Assembly (NCBI GenBank): GCA_025699075.1
Contig: JAILWG010000004.1
Coordinates: 108,396 to 172,395, forward strand
Reading direction: 5' to 3'
Length of the DNA stretch: 64,000 bases
From: Candidatus Nitrosopumilus sp.
Lineage (GTDB): Archaea > Thermoproteota > Nitrososphaeria > Nitrososphaerales > Nitrosopumilaceae
Shown: positions 24,133 through 32,371 of the stretch, in pieces
How positions within the stretch are numbered: the first letter of the stretch is position 1
Layout: each line of letters starts with the position of its first letter
Translations under genes and position numbers: made by a program
Notes under the pieces: model-generated
Told to the model about the DNA's origin: nothing
Databases searched by the model: none
The model's input: the letters and a program-made list of their open reading frames with translations, nothing else

Positions 24133-24489
24133 CTAGTCTTTTCTTTTTTTCAGGTCTGATTTTGGAGGATTTAATGACCAAAAGAACATGGCAAACCCTA
24201 TTGGTATCATAATTAGTATTGCAGCAACAACTGAAATTGCGTAAAAATTAGGATCTAATCCTGGAATAAATGGTCCTGGAAACACTGCATATAGCCATAA
24301 TAATCCGACAAAAATCAATAGCGGTTTATTCTTTTTGATTATTTGTCTGGGACTTAATTTTCGTTTTTGAATGTAGCACTCTTTACAACGGGTCCTGTCA
24401 TCTGTCATGCAATTTGTGCAACAACTCTTTTCGCAAAAATAACATATTCTATCTCCAAATACTGATCCACAAAAGTCACATTTGTACAC
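24133..24489 (-). CDS. Zinc-finger membrane protein
   Basis: 118 residues. The N-terminal about 40 residues hold a dense Cys cluster (CDFCGSVFGDRICYFCEKSC, then CTNC and RCKECY) compatible with two treble-clef or B-box-like zinc sites. Two membrane segments follow (LLIFVGLLWLYAVFPG and FYAISVVAAILIMIPIGFAM) and a basic tail. The topology places the zinc domain in the cytoplasm. Function unknown; the pattern is common in archaeal small membrane proteins. Confidence 0.75.
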   Translation of the reverse strand: MYKCDFCGSVFGDRICYFCEKSCCTNCMTDDRTRCKECYIQKRKLSPRQIIKKNKPLLIFVGLLWLYAVFPGPFIPGLDPNFYAISVVAAILIMIPIGFAMFFWSLNPPKSDLKKRKD

Positions 24490-24569
24490 TAAATTAGATC
24501 ATTTTCTTTGAATTTATTTATTTTCTAAAATTGCCAATTTTTATTAATTGCAATTAATATCAAAGTTTT

Positions 24570-24701
24570 ATGGTAGTTTGCTGTATTTGCAAAATTGCAA
24601 CTGGTACTCTGAAGATCTCTGATGGGAACCCCAAATACAAAGGAAAACCTATCTGTAAAGAATGCCAGGGGTATCGTAAGCTGCTCAAAGAAACAAAATA
24701 G
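24570..24701 (+). CDS. Zinc-ribbon microprotein (43 aa)
   Basis: A 43-codon ORF from ATG 24570, too short for most callers. It has CCIC and CKEC pairs 24 residues apart and a basic tail (GYRKLLKETK), a complete Cys4 zinc-binding site. The TAG is 1 base before the end of the convergent gene. It probably binds nucleic acid or a protein partner. Confidence 0.7.
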   Translation: MVVCCICKIATGTLKISDGNPKYKGKPICKECQGYRKLLKETK

Positions 24702-24702
24702 A

Positions 24703-24948
24703 TTACTCTGATTTTGTTTTGTTTTTTGCTGCCCATTCTTCGTACATTTTGATTAACTCATCAACGTCTTTGCCTTCTTCAGAATATGTCACTATCACTC
24801 CAAAAGTTCCTTTTTTATCATGTCCTCTTGCAAAATAGCCCCAAAACGAATCAGGCAGTTTTGCAAAGCTGCTTGAATCGTGTGACACTCCTATCAAATT
24901 ATTCCCGATTACTTCTACTACTTTTTTTGCATCAATTTGCTCAATCAT
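24703..24948 (-). CDS. Hypothetical protein (81 aa)
   Basis: A small alpha/beta protein (MIEQIDAKKVVEVIGNNLIG at the start, GTFGVIVTYSEEGKDVDELI later) with a Lys-rich C-terminus. No cysteines, signal or known motif. It is upstream of nothing obvious on its strand; 42 bases separate it from the zinc-ribbon gene at 24991-25224, which runs in the same direction. Confidence 0.65.
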   Translation of the reverse strand: MIEQIDAKKVVEVIGNNLIGVSHDSSSFAKLPDSFWGYFARGHDKKGTFGVIVTYSEEGKDVDELIKMYEEWAAKNKTKSE

Positions 24949-24990
24949 AACTCTATGCGATCTTTACACAATAAAAATCTGAACTGATTA

Positions 24991-25224
24991 CTAGTTGACG
25001 CCTTTTCTTCTGCTGAGTTTTTCCCCCGTCAAAACAACATTTTTTTCAAAATCATCTAATTTCTTTTTCATGTCATCTTTTTCTTCTTTGGATAGTTCTC
25101 CAATTATTGTATCTTCAGCATCTGCAAAATTCTCACATTTCTCACATAGCCATAATGGTGGTTTGTCCTTTGCATGAATTATTGGAACTCTTCTTCCATT
25201 GCATTGTTTACAGAATAATGTCAT
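24991..25224 (-). CDS. Zinc-ribbon protein (77 aa)
   Basis: CKQC (5-8) and CEKC (27-30) form a zinc ribbon, followed by an acidic then basic helix (SKEEKDDMKKKLDDFEKNV). It starts 9 bases after the end of aspS on the same strand, so it may be co-transcribed with it. Function unknown. Confidence 0.7.
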   Translation of the reverse strand: MTLFCKQCNGRRVPIIHAKDKPPLWLCEKCENFADAEDTIIGELSKEEKDDMKKKLDDFEKNVVLTGEKLSRRKGVN

Positions 25225-25233
25225 ATTCTCTCT

Positions 25234-26520
25234 CTATGGACTTAACCTGTCCGGATCACGCGGATACAATACTACTTCACGAACATTATCTATACCAATT
25301 AGTGTAGTCATCAATCTGTCTAATCCCATACCCCATCCAGAATGTGGTGGCATTCCCCAATCAAATGTCTTGAGATGATCTGCAAATTGTGTTGGGTCTA
25401 ATCCTTGTTCTTTCAATCTTTCTTTGAGCATCTCAGGATTGTGAAGTCTTGTTCCTCCTGAAGATAATTCTAAAAATCCATACTGTAAATCAAATGAGCG
25501 TGAAAGTGTGGCATCTTCATCTTTTTCTCTTATGTAAAATGGTTTTAATTTCATTGGCCAGTCTACGAGAAAGAAAAATCCTGGGTGGTTTTTACCAATA
25601 ATCCTTAGATGTGAATCAAGCAAATCGTCTCCGAATTCTATTTTCTCCCCTTCTTTTTTCAATTCCTCAACACATTGAGTGTATGTTATTCTCTCAAATG
25701 GTGCTGTAGGTACTTCTATTTTGTGCTCTATTGCTTCTTGTTCTTTTTTGCAATTCTCTGAAACATCTTTGTATACTGCCAATACCAATGCTTCTAAAAC
25801 GTTCATGACATCTTCATAGTCCATGAATGCAGCTTCAATGTCAACACTGGTAAATTCTGTCAAGTGTCTCCCTGTGTGGGAATTCTCTGCTCTGTAAAAA
25901 TTTGAAATCTCAAATACTCTTTCTAATCCAATTGTCATTTGTTCTTTGTAGAGTTGTGGGCTTTGAGCAAGATATGCTGTTTTTCCAAAATACTCTAATG
26001 AAAACAAGTCTGCACCTCCCTCACTTGCACTGCCAATTATTTTGGGTGTTGTAATTTCTATGAATTTTTTTTCTGCTAGTGTTTTTCTTAATGATTGCAG
26101 TACATGATGACGTAATTTGAAAATGGATGCGGTTCTTTGGTTTCGCATGTCTAGTGCACGGTGATTCAATCTTGTGTCTATGTTGCTTTCAAGTCTGCCA
26201 ATTGGATCTACTGGCAATGGGTGAATTGCTTTGCCTAGCACTTCAATTTCATCTGCTTTTATTTCAAATGCAAAATCCCTGGCCTTTGTTTCTTGAACAA
26301 CTCCTTTAACACTGACCACACTTTGGCGATTTATCTCTCCGAGATTGTCATTTAGTTCCCCTTTGACTATAATTTGAGATATTCCTGAGACATCTCGAAG
26401 TGTGATAAATGACATTTTTCCTAATTTTCTAAGATCTTCAATCCATCCTCCAAGTACCACTTGTTTGCCAATTAATTCTTCATTTAATTCAGAAATATCA
26501 TGTGTTTTTACGAAAACCAT
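25234..26520 (-). CDS. aspS: Aspartyl-tRNA synthetase, archaeal type
   Basis: 428 residues, the archaeal/eukaryal AspRS length without the bacterial insertion domain. The N-terminal OB-fold anticodon-binding domain (GKQVVLGGWIEDLRKLG) is followed by the class II core: motif 2 FEISNFYRAENSHTGRH with EFTSVDIE, and motif 3 GMGLDRLMTTLIG ending VVLYPRDPDRLSP. Archaeal AspRS is often non-discriminating and also charges tRNA-Asn; the sequence alone does not settle which. It is preceded 2 bases upstream by a NusA-like gene on the same strand. Confidence 0.96.
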   Translation of the reverse strand: MVFVKTHDISELNEELIGKQVVLGGWIEDLRKLGKMSFITLRDVSGISQIIVKGELNDNLGEINRQSVVSVKGVVQETKARDFAFEIKADEIEVLGKAIHPLPVDPIGRLESNIDTRLNHRALDMRNQRTASIFKLRHHVLQSLRKTLAEKKFIEITTPKIIGSASEGGADLFSLEYFGKTAYLAQSPQLYKEQMTIGLERVFEISNFYRAENSHTGRHLTEFTSVDIEAAFMDYEDVMNVLEALVLAVYKDVSENCKKEQEAIEHKIEVPTAPFERITYTQCVEELKKEGEKIEFGDDLLDSHLRIIGKNHPGFFFLVDWPMKLKPFYIREKDEDATLSRSFDLQYGFLELSSGGTRLHNPEMLKERLKEQGLDPTQFADHLKTFDWGMPPHSGWGMGLDRLMTTLIGIDNVREVVLYPRDPDRLSP

Positions 26521-26522
26521 CT

Positions 26523-27035
26523 CTATCTTTTATCCTCAAATTCTATCTCAATGTCAAGGTTTCGGGCATTTCTAACTATTTGAACAACTTTTTCAGTATC
26601 AATTGGGAATTTTGGAGTCCATTTTCCTGATACAACTGCCTTTGTTTTTTGAACTCCTCCTGGAGCCCAGACTGCATTAATTGACAGGATTTTTGTTGGA
26701 AAGAACAAATCTTCTATGAATCGCTTGTCTGTCTCATCTGCTTCCACAAGCCAAATTTTACCTTTGAATTGTTCTTGTAGTGTTCGATAAAGTGTACGGC
26801 TTTGCCTGATCAACATTATGTCATTTTTTGCTAAAGATAATACGAAATTGCCATCAAATTCTTTGCATGAATAGAGTGCAAAATTCTCAATCTCTTTATT
26901 TGATTTTGCGATTTTTGCAAGATTCATCGATGCCTCTACATCTGCTTTTGTTAGTTCTCCTGATTCTACTTTACTCTCACATTGAGGACACAGAATTGCA
27001 TTTTTTGCATCAAAGCCACAAATTGGTAATTTCAT
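26523..27035 (-). CDS. NusA-like KH-domain protein
   Basis: 170 residues. An N-terminal zinc-binding section (PICGFDAKNAILCPQCESKV) precedes a helical and alpha/beta region, and the C-terminus resembles a NusA-type KH domain (FFPTKILSINAVWAPGGVQK and KVVQIVRNARNLDIEIEF). Such archaeal proteins are usually annotated as transcription elongation factor NusA-like; a role in RNA binding is the safe statement. It ends 2 bases before the aspS start, so the two form a translation/transcription operon. Confidence 0.75.
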   Translation of the reverse strand: MKLPICGFDAKNAILCPQCESKVESGELTKADVEASMNLAKIAKSNKEIENFALYSCKEFDGNFVLSLAKNDIMLIRQSRTLYRTLQEQFKGKIWLVEADETDKRFIEDLFFPTKILSINAVWAPGGVQKTKAVVSGKWTPKFPIDTEKVVQIVRNARNLDIEIEFEDKR

Positions 27036-27117
27036 TTAAACCGACTTTTTAATTCTGATAATGTTGTTTATATCCCTTAGTGCAAAACAAAAATCCTAGT
27101 TTGGATCTAAGAGAATT

Positions 27118-28056
27118 ATGACGTTTCTAACTGTTGATGGATTGTCTTCAAGGTATTCTTCATCCAAAGGGCCTGTATTTGCAGTAGATGATGTAGATTT
27201 TGAATTGAACGATGGTGAATCTATAGGTATTGCAGGTGAGAGTGCATGTGGAAAAAGTACCTTGGGGTTATCAATAATTCGAATGCTTTCAGGTGGAACT
27301 GCGCAGGGGAAGATAATCTTTGATGGTAATTCCATTTTAGATATGGATGAATCAACTTTTGATGATAAATTTCGATGGAAAAAAATTTCCATGATCTTTC
27401 AAGGTGCAATGAATTCTTTAGATCCTGTATTTACAATTAATGAACAATTTATAGAAATTTTAAAACAACATCATTTTGAAGGTGATTCAAAACAATTGAT
27501 TTTGGATGCAATGAAATCTGTCAGCCTTGATGAACATGTATTACAAAAATATCCTCACGAACTTAGTGGTGGAATGAAACAAAGAGTGATTATTGCAATG
27601 GCGTTATTACTAAAACCAAAATTTGTAATTGCAGATGAACCTACTACTGCATTAGATGTTTTGATTCAGGCGCAAATTATCAATCTAATAAAATCTCTTA
27701 AAAAAGATGGTATGTCCTTTATGCTAATTACGCACGATTTGGCAGTTTTATCTGAAATTGCTGATAAAATTGGTATTATGTATGGCGGACAAATGGTGGA
27801 GTTTGGTTCCTCAGAAGAAATTTACAAAAATCCAAAACACCCTTACACTCAAGGACTGTTAGAATCAATTCCTACTCTGAAAGGCAACACGCCTAAATAC
27901 ATTAAAGGAATTCCTCCTAGTCTATTGGATGCTCCAACACAGTGCAGATTTCTTGAACGATGTCCTTTGGCAATTGAAAAATGTAAAGAAATTCCGCCTA
28001 AAATCAAAACCGAAACTGGTTATGTTAGATGTTGGTTATATGAAGATGAAAAATAA
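27118..28056 (+). CDS. Oligopeptide/dipeptide-type ABC transporter ATPase
   Basis: 312 residues of the DppD/OppD type: Walker A GESACGKST, Q-loop MIFQGAMNSLDP, signature ELSGGMKQRV, Walker B FVIADEPTTALD, H-loop LITHDLAVL. The C-terminal oligopeptide-transporter extension (RFLERCPLAIEKCKEIPPK) contains the two cysteines typical of the family, which bind an Fe-S cluster in some DppD proteins. No permease, second ATPase or binding protein is adjacent, so the gene is an orphan component here. Confidence 0.92.
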   Translation: MTFLTVDGLSSRYSSSKGPVFAVDDVDFELNDGESIGIAGESACGKSTLGLSIIRMLSGGTAQGKIIFDGNSILDMDESTFDDKFRWKKISMIFQGAMNSLDPVFTINEQFIEILKQHHFEGDSKQLILDAMKSVSLDEHVLQKYPHELSGGMKQRVIIAMALLLKPKFVIADEPTTALDVLIQAQIINLIKSLKKDGMSFMLITHDLAVLSEIADKIGIMYGGQMVEFGSSEEIYKNPKHPYTQGLLESIPTLKGNTPKYIKGIPPSLLDAPTQCRFLERCPLAIEKCKEIPPKIKTETGYVRCWLYEDEK

Positions 28057-28057
28057 A

Positions 28058-28351
28058 TTATTTTGAACTGAGATATTCTTCGTCAATTTTTTTCAAATAT
28101 GTCTCTTGTAATTGTGCAATCTCTCTACTGGTTGTATTTTTACAAATCATTTTTGCATATTGAACTAAATCTGAATTTTGTTGTGTCTTTTCAAATTCAT
28201 CGATTTTTTTAAATGATTCTTGTTCAAATTTCATGATTTTTCTTAATTCTTTGCTGATTTCTTCAGCTTTCATTTTTTCATAATTTTTTGAATTGGATTT
28301 TCTAAAACTAATCTCATCAATCAACTTCTCGATCTCATCTGGTTTTTCCAT
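28058..28351 (-). CDS. Coiled-coil protein (97 aa)
   Basis: Highly charged helical protein (MEKPDEIEKLIDEISFRKSN at the start, SKELRKIMKFEQESFKKID in the middle). No membrane segment or zinc site; one cysteine only. Convergent with the ABC ATPase, 1 base apart. Not recognised. Confidence 0.65.
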   Translation of the reverse strand: MEKPDEIEKLIDEISFRKSNSKNYEKMKAEEISKELRKIMKFEQESFKKIDEFEKTQQNSDLVQYAKMICKNTTSREIAQLQETYLKKIDEEYLSSK

Positions 28352-28378
28352 ACTTTTTAATTAAATTACACAAATATG

Positions 28379-28474
28379 TTAATTTTGCATTTTCTTTTTG
28401 TGTTCTAAAATATGTTTTAGACCGTCAGTCATACTAAGTGAATCTAAATCAATTTCACAATATGGGCATTTCAT
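28379..28474 (-). CDS. C2H2 zinc-finger microprotein (31 aa)
   Basis: ATG at 28474. The whole protein is a single finger: CPYC at 3-6 and His21-x3-His25 (KHILEHKKK), with a Leu/Met core between. This is the compact C2H2 pattern seen in many very small archaeal proteins. It follows the 124-residue gene by 3 bases on the same strand, so it is probably its operon partner. Confidence 0.65.
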   Translation of the reverse strand: MKCPYCEIDLDSLSMTDGLKHILEHKKKMQN

Positions 28475-28477
28475 GTG

Positions 28478-28852
28478 TTAAGAATATTTTTTTACAATTG
28501 GTAAACATGAATCAATGATTCTTAGCATTTCTGATCTGATTACTTTTTTATCAATTGATATCCAAACTCTTGATTTGTTGATTGCAAAGGAAATTGTTTG
28601 AACTTTTTTTCTTTCTTCCCATACGAATTCAATTTCGCCTAGATTTTTATCAAAAAATCCTTCCAAATCTGTCTTTATTGCAATATGTGAGAATTGATAC
28701 TGGGTGTCTTTTTCATTTAGGAGTGGTACTAAATCTGGCCTTCTTTTGTATGCTAGTAACTCTCCGCTTTCTCCAATTACGCCTACAAATCTAATGTATG
28801 GGCTTATTGTGGCGATACTGTTACAAATACTCTCAAAATCTTTTTTTGACAT
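28478..28852 (-). CDS. Profilin/roadblock-like small protein, unknown
   Basis: 124 residues. The pattern of an N-terminal helix, then FVGVIGESGELLAYKRR, a sheet ending IEFVWEERKKVQTISFA and a C-terminal helix (MLRIIDSCLPIVKKY) resembles sensory roadblock/PAS-like folds that ammonia-oxidising archaea carry in many copies. No catalytic residues are visible. A role as sensor or adaptor is inference. Confidence 0.65.
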   Translation of the reverse strand: MSKKDFESICNSIATISPYIRFVGVIGESGELLAYKRRPDLVPLLNEKDTQYQFSHIAIKTDLEGFFDKNLGEIEFVWEERKKVQTISFAINKSRVWISIDKKVIRSEMLRIIDSCLPIVKKYS

Positions 28853-28941
28853 TTAATAGAGTTCTAAAAAGATGATATTTTAATGAATTGCACGTATTGA
28901 TTCTAGATTTAATTAAATAAAGCCTGAAAACAGTTTGATTT

Positions 28942-29574
28942 GTGGATTTTGTTGACTTGTTCCCCTTTGCGCCTGAAGTGGGATATCTCAGCTTATCTTT
29001 AGTCAATTTCTTTGGTTCTCTTGTACCTTTTATTCCATTACCTGGATTCTTACTGCTAGCTACAATGTCTGTAGGGGATCAGTTTAATCTTCATATTTTA
29101 GCACTGCTTTCAGCAATTACTGCAACTGTGGCAAAACAAATTATTTTCTATGTGAGTTACGGTGGCAGAAAAATAATTAATGAAAAAACAAGAAAGAGGA
29201 TGCGTCCTTTTGAACGATTGATAAAAAGATATGGTGCAGGGGCTGCCTTTTTTGCTGCTGCAACGCCGATTCCTGATGATTTAGTATACGTCCCACTCGG
29301 ATTGGCAAAATACAACCCAAGACGATTTTTTATTGCAACACTGACTGGAAAAATTGTTCTAAGTTATTCTATTGTGTTTATCTCTCATCATTTGGGGTTG
29401 TCTTTGGTAGAGCCTTTTCTTGAAAATATAGATGATGCAACTCCTGTTTACATTGGAATAATTATTTTTGGTGTAATGATGACTTCGGTTATTGTCTTGC
29501 TATTGAGGTTGGATTGGGCCAAGATTCTTGGAAAATTTGCCCCATGGACTTTGGATGAAAATAATGAAGATTAA
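28942..29574 (+). CDS. DedA/VTT-family membrane protein
   Basis: 210 residues from GTG at 28942. About five hydrophobic segments; the VTT/SNARE-associated signature is seen in FIPLPGFLLLATMSVG, YGGRKIINEKTRKRMRPFER and AAATPIPDDLVYVPLGLAKY. DedA/VTT proteins move phospholipids or lipid carriers between leaflets and affect membrane potential. The 3' end overlaps the convergent glycosylase gene by 4 bases. Monocistronic. Confidence 0.85.
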   Translation: MDFVDLFPFAPEVGYLSLSLVNFFGSLVPFIPLPGFLLLATMSVGDQFNLHILALLSAITATVAKQIIFYVSYGGRKIINEKTRKRMRPFERLIKRYGAGAAFFAAATPIPDDLVYVPLGLAKYNPRRFFIATLTGKIVLSYSIVFISHHLGLSLVEPFLENIDDATPVYIGIIIFGVMMTSVIVLLLRLDWAKILGKFAPWTLDENNED

Positions 29575-30128
29575 ATTTTTATTTTAAAATTCCACAACTT
29601 GTCAACTGCTTTACTGATTCCTACTCTTGGTGACGCAATGATGTGTTTTGTTTTTATGCCCTCTGTAATGTACAACTTTGATTTTTTCGTTAAATCCAAA
29701 CCATAATGTTCTTTTGTGATTTTCAGAGCTTGTGTTAATTTTGCAGGCCCGTTAGTGAGATTCTTTAAATTTACATTTCCTCTATTTTTCTGCATGATTT
29801 CTATTCCTTTTTCTGGCTCAATTGCCCTGATGAGTACTGCACCTGCAGCAATTTTGGGAGTTCTGGCTACGACATTGAAGCAAAAATACATTCCATAAGT
29901 AAAATAGACATAGGCTGAGCCCACTTCTCCAAACATTATCTTGTTTCGGTCTGTAACTCTTCCAAATGCATGGCTGGCTGGATCATCATTATGTCTGTAT
30001 GCTTCCGTCTCGGTAATTATTCCTGAAATTTCAGTACTGCCAATTTTTCTAATAATTTTTTTTCCCAACAGCTTTTTTGCAACAGTAACAGTATCTTTTG
30101 AATAAAATTCTCTAGGCAGTATAGTCAA
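29571..30128 (-). CDS. 3-methyladenine DNA glycosylase (AAG/MPG family)
   Basis: 185 residues with the AAG core: LLGKKIIRKIG, the catalytic Glu in ITETEAY, the intercalating Tyr region HNDDPASHAFG, and GSAYVYFTYGMYFCFNVV. It removes alkylated and deaminated purines for base excision repair. Its start overlaps the end of the uracil-DNA glycosylase gene by 17 bases, so the two are translated from one message. Confidence 0.92.
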   Translation of the reverse strand: MTILPREFYSKDTVTVAKKLLGKKIIRKIGSTEISGIITETEAYRHNDDPASHAFGRVTDRNKIMFGEVGSAYVYFTYGMYFCFNVVARTPKIAAGAVLIRAIEPEKGIEIMQKNRGNVNLKNLTNGPAKLTQALKITKEHYGLDLTKKSKLYITEGIKTKHIIASPRVGISKAVDKLWNFKIKI

Positions 30129-30705
30129 TGTCTATCTGTACTTTTCTGTCATTTTTTAGTTCTACGATTATCTCAAACAATTTCACAATATCTTTTTTCA
30201 AAATTTTGATTAATTCTTGATTGTATATTGTTGCTGCTGGATGCACTGTTAAAAAATACAATTGATTGTCTTTTTGGACCACCTTTCCTCTGAATTTTGT
30301 TATTTCAGAACCTCCTAACAGTGAATTAAATGCAGTATTTCCCAAAATACAAATTATTTCTGGTTTGATAATCGATATTTCTTGTTTTAGATATTCCTGA
30401 CATGTGCTTCTTTCTGTTGTGGTTGGAACTCTGTTTTTAGGAGGTCTGCATTTTACAATGTTTGTAATGTATACCTCTTCTCTGGAAATACCTACTTCCT
30501 CTAGTGCTGCTGACAACTTTTTTCCTGCAACCCCTATGAATGGCTCTCCGTACTGATCCTCGTTTTTTCCTGGTGCTTCTCCTACAAAGATTACGTCTGA
30601 TTGAAAATTCCCTTTACCTGGAACAGAATTTGTTCTTGTTTTACAAAGATCACATTTTACACATTCAATAATTTGCTCTTTGATGGTTTCTAATTTTTCA
30701 CTCAT
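30112..30705 (-). CDS. udg: Uracil-DNA glycosylase, type 4 (Fe-S)
   Basis: 197 residues. The N-terminal CVKCDLCKTR plus later cysteines (IVKCRPPKNR, RSTCQEYL) give the four ligands of the family 4 [4Fe-4S] cluster. Motif A is VGEAPGKNEDQYGEPFIG and motif B is TVHPAATIYN. It excises uracil arising from cytosine deamination. Directly downstream on the same strand is the AAG glycosylase, and tldD lies 1 base upstream. Confidence 0.94.
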   Translation of the reverse strand: MSEKLETIKEQIIECVKCDLCKTRTNSVPGKGNFQSDVIFVGEAPGKNEDQYGEPFIGVAGKKLSAALEEVGISREEVYITNIVKCRPPKNRVPTTTERSTCQEYLKQEISIIKPEIICILGNTAFNSLLGGSEITKFRGKVVQKDNQLYFLTVHPAATIYNQELIKILKKDIVKLFEIIVELKNDRKVQIDIDYTA

Positions 30706-30706
30706 A

Positions 30707-32122
30707 TCAATTCACGCTCTTTACTGTTGCAATTCCTCTGATTGTTGGTCCTCCATTACCCATTATCATTGATTGCATTGGATCCCCTTTTCCACAATTA
30801 GTAATTGGTCTGACCGTGAAATCATTCCCACACGCATCAATTGACTCAAAGAATTTTGGTGCTGTATCCATGACAATTACGTCTTTTAGCAAATCTGTAA
30901 TTTCACCATTTTCAATTTTTTGTGCATACTGACACGATATACTCCAATTATATCGATTCATGTCAATTGAAGGGATTTTCATATTTGATATCAAATATCC
31001 GTGTTTGACTTCTCTAATTATCTCATTTACATCAATGTCTCCATTACCAATGCACGTGCATGCCATGCGTATGAGTGGCATGAATCGATAATTTGTTGCC
31101 CTCATATTTCCAGTTGGCGGAGTATTGAAAATTTGAGCTGTTTCTCTATTTTGCATATGATTTTTTAAAATTCCGTTTTCAACAAGAGTTGTTTTTTTTG
31201 TTTCAACACCTTCGTCATCAAATTCATACCATCCTAAACTTTCTTTGATTGTGGGATCATCAAAGACATTTAGCTTCTCTGAACCAATTCTCTCTCCAAG
31301 TTTATTTTTCCACCATGCTCCTCCTGCCCATGCCATCTCTTTTCCTAAAACTCTATCTGCCTCTGATGGATGACCCAGTATTTCATGTGTAAGTAATGAT
31401 ACAAAGTCTGGATTCATTACTACAGTTGCTTTTTCTTCTTTGACCTGTTTTGCACTTGTTAGTTGTGATGCTTTTGAAGCTATTTCTTTTGCACTTTGTT
31501 GAACTTTGTTGTTGTTCAAAATTTGTTCCATTCCTCCTCTACCTCCTTCTGTAATGTTTACTGATTGTGTAATCCCTGAATCATGTGCAGTCGCTATCAT
31601 TTCTATTATTGTGTCTGTAAAATTTTGTAAAATCTCTGTGCCCTCTGAGTTTACAAAATATTTTGAATTTATTGTATATTTTGGATTGACTGTGGATTTG
31701 ACAATTTTTGGAACTTTTGAAATTATTTTATTGCATTCTAATCCTATTTTGATTATTTCATTTAATTCTGGTTTTATTAAAACTGGATAATCTATTTTAT
31801 TTTTTTTTGAATTGTTTGGATAAAGTTCTATTTCTTTTCTTTTATTTTGTAAAATTGTATTTTTCATTGAATTATCAATTGCATCTTTAATCTGATCATA
31901 TGATTGTGGATTTGTAATTGAACAAAAATTCCATATGTTGTTTTTTATTATTCTGATACCGATTCCTTTATCTTCATATGTTCTCACAAATTCTGTTTGA
32001 GAATTTTCTAAAAGCACTGATTTTTGTTCTTGCTGTTCTGCTCTGGCATCGCAATATTGTGCCCCTGCTTTTTCTGCATATTTGATTGCTTTATCTGCAA
32101 AATCTTGTAATTTAGTATCCAT
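30707..32122 (-). CDS. tldD: TldD/PmbA-family metalloprotease
   Basis: 471 residues. The zinc-binding HExxxH helix is seen as THEILGHPSEADR (His246, Glu247, His251), and the C-terminal catalytic domain keeps the Gly-rich TNCGKGDPMQSMIMGNGGPT segment with a metal-ligand cysteine. TldD acts with TldE (PmbA) to cleave unfolded peptides or mature microcins. No tldE is in the window, although in archaea the pair is often split. Grouping with the two glycosylase genes looks like compact packing. Confidence 0.92.
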   Translation of the reverse strand: MDTKLQDFADKAIKYAEKAGAQYCDARAEQQEQKSVLLENSQTEFVRTYEDKGIGIRIIKNNIWNFCSITNPQSYDQIKDAIDNSMKNTILQNKRKEIELYPNNSKKNKIDYPVLIKPELNEIIKIGLECNKIISKVPKIVKSTVNPKYTINSKYFVNSEGTEILQNFTDTIIEMIATAHDSGITQSVNITEGGRGGMEQILNNNKVQQSAKEIASKASQLTSAKQVKEEKATVVMNPDFVSLLTHEILGHPSEADRVLGKEMAWAGGAWWKNKLGERIGSEKLNVFDDPTIKESLGWYEFDDEGVETKKTTLVENGILKNHMQNRETAQIFNTPPTGNMRATNYRFMPLIRMACTCIGNGDIDVNEIIREVKHGYLISNMKIPSIDMNRYNWSISCQYAQKIENGEITDLLKDVIVMDTAPKFFESIDACGNDFTVRPITNCGKGDPMQSMIMGNGGPTIRGIATVKSVN

Positions 32123-32162
32123 ATTGTTTTCAGATTTACACTGTTCGTAAATCTTCTGCTAT

Positions 32163-32303
32163 CTAGTGATTTGAGATAGCAGGCATGGTGAAGTAATATT
32201 CATCTTCAAAATCATAATCCGTAGTGCCTTTTTTGCGCAAAAATTCAAAATATTGTGTACAATTTTTGTAAAATTCCTTGTTTTTTTCATGATTTTGTTC
32301 CAT
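32163..32303 (-). CDS. Small aromatic/acidic protein (46 aa), candidate
   Basis: ATG at 32303 gives a 46-residue frame (MEQNHEKNKEFYKNCTQYFE, then Asp/Glu/Tyr-rich YDFEDEYYF). It lies between the kinase gene and tldD, all on the minus strand. Composition is protein-like and the alternative frame is poor. Function unknown. Confidence 0.5.
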   Translation of the reverse strand: MEQNHEKNKEFYKNCTQYFEFLRKKGTTDYDFEDEYYFTMPAISNH

Positions 32304-32371
32304 GCCTTGATTGCCAAAATATCCATTTTGTTAAGAGTGTGAGTGATTTTAGTTCTGAAAGTTTGTTTTCT

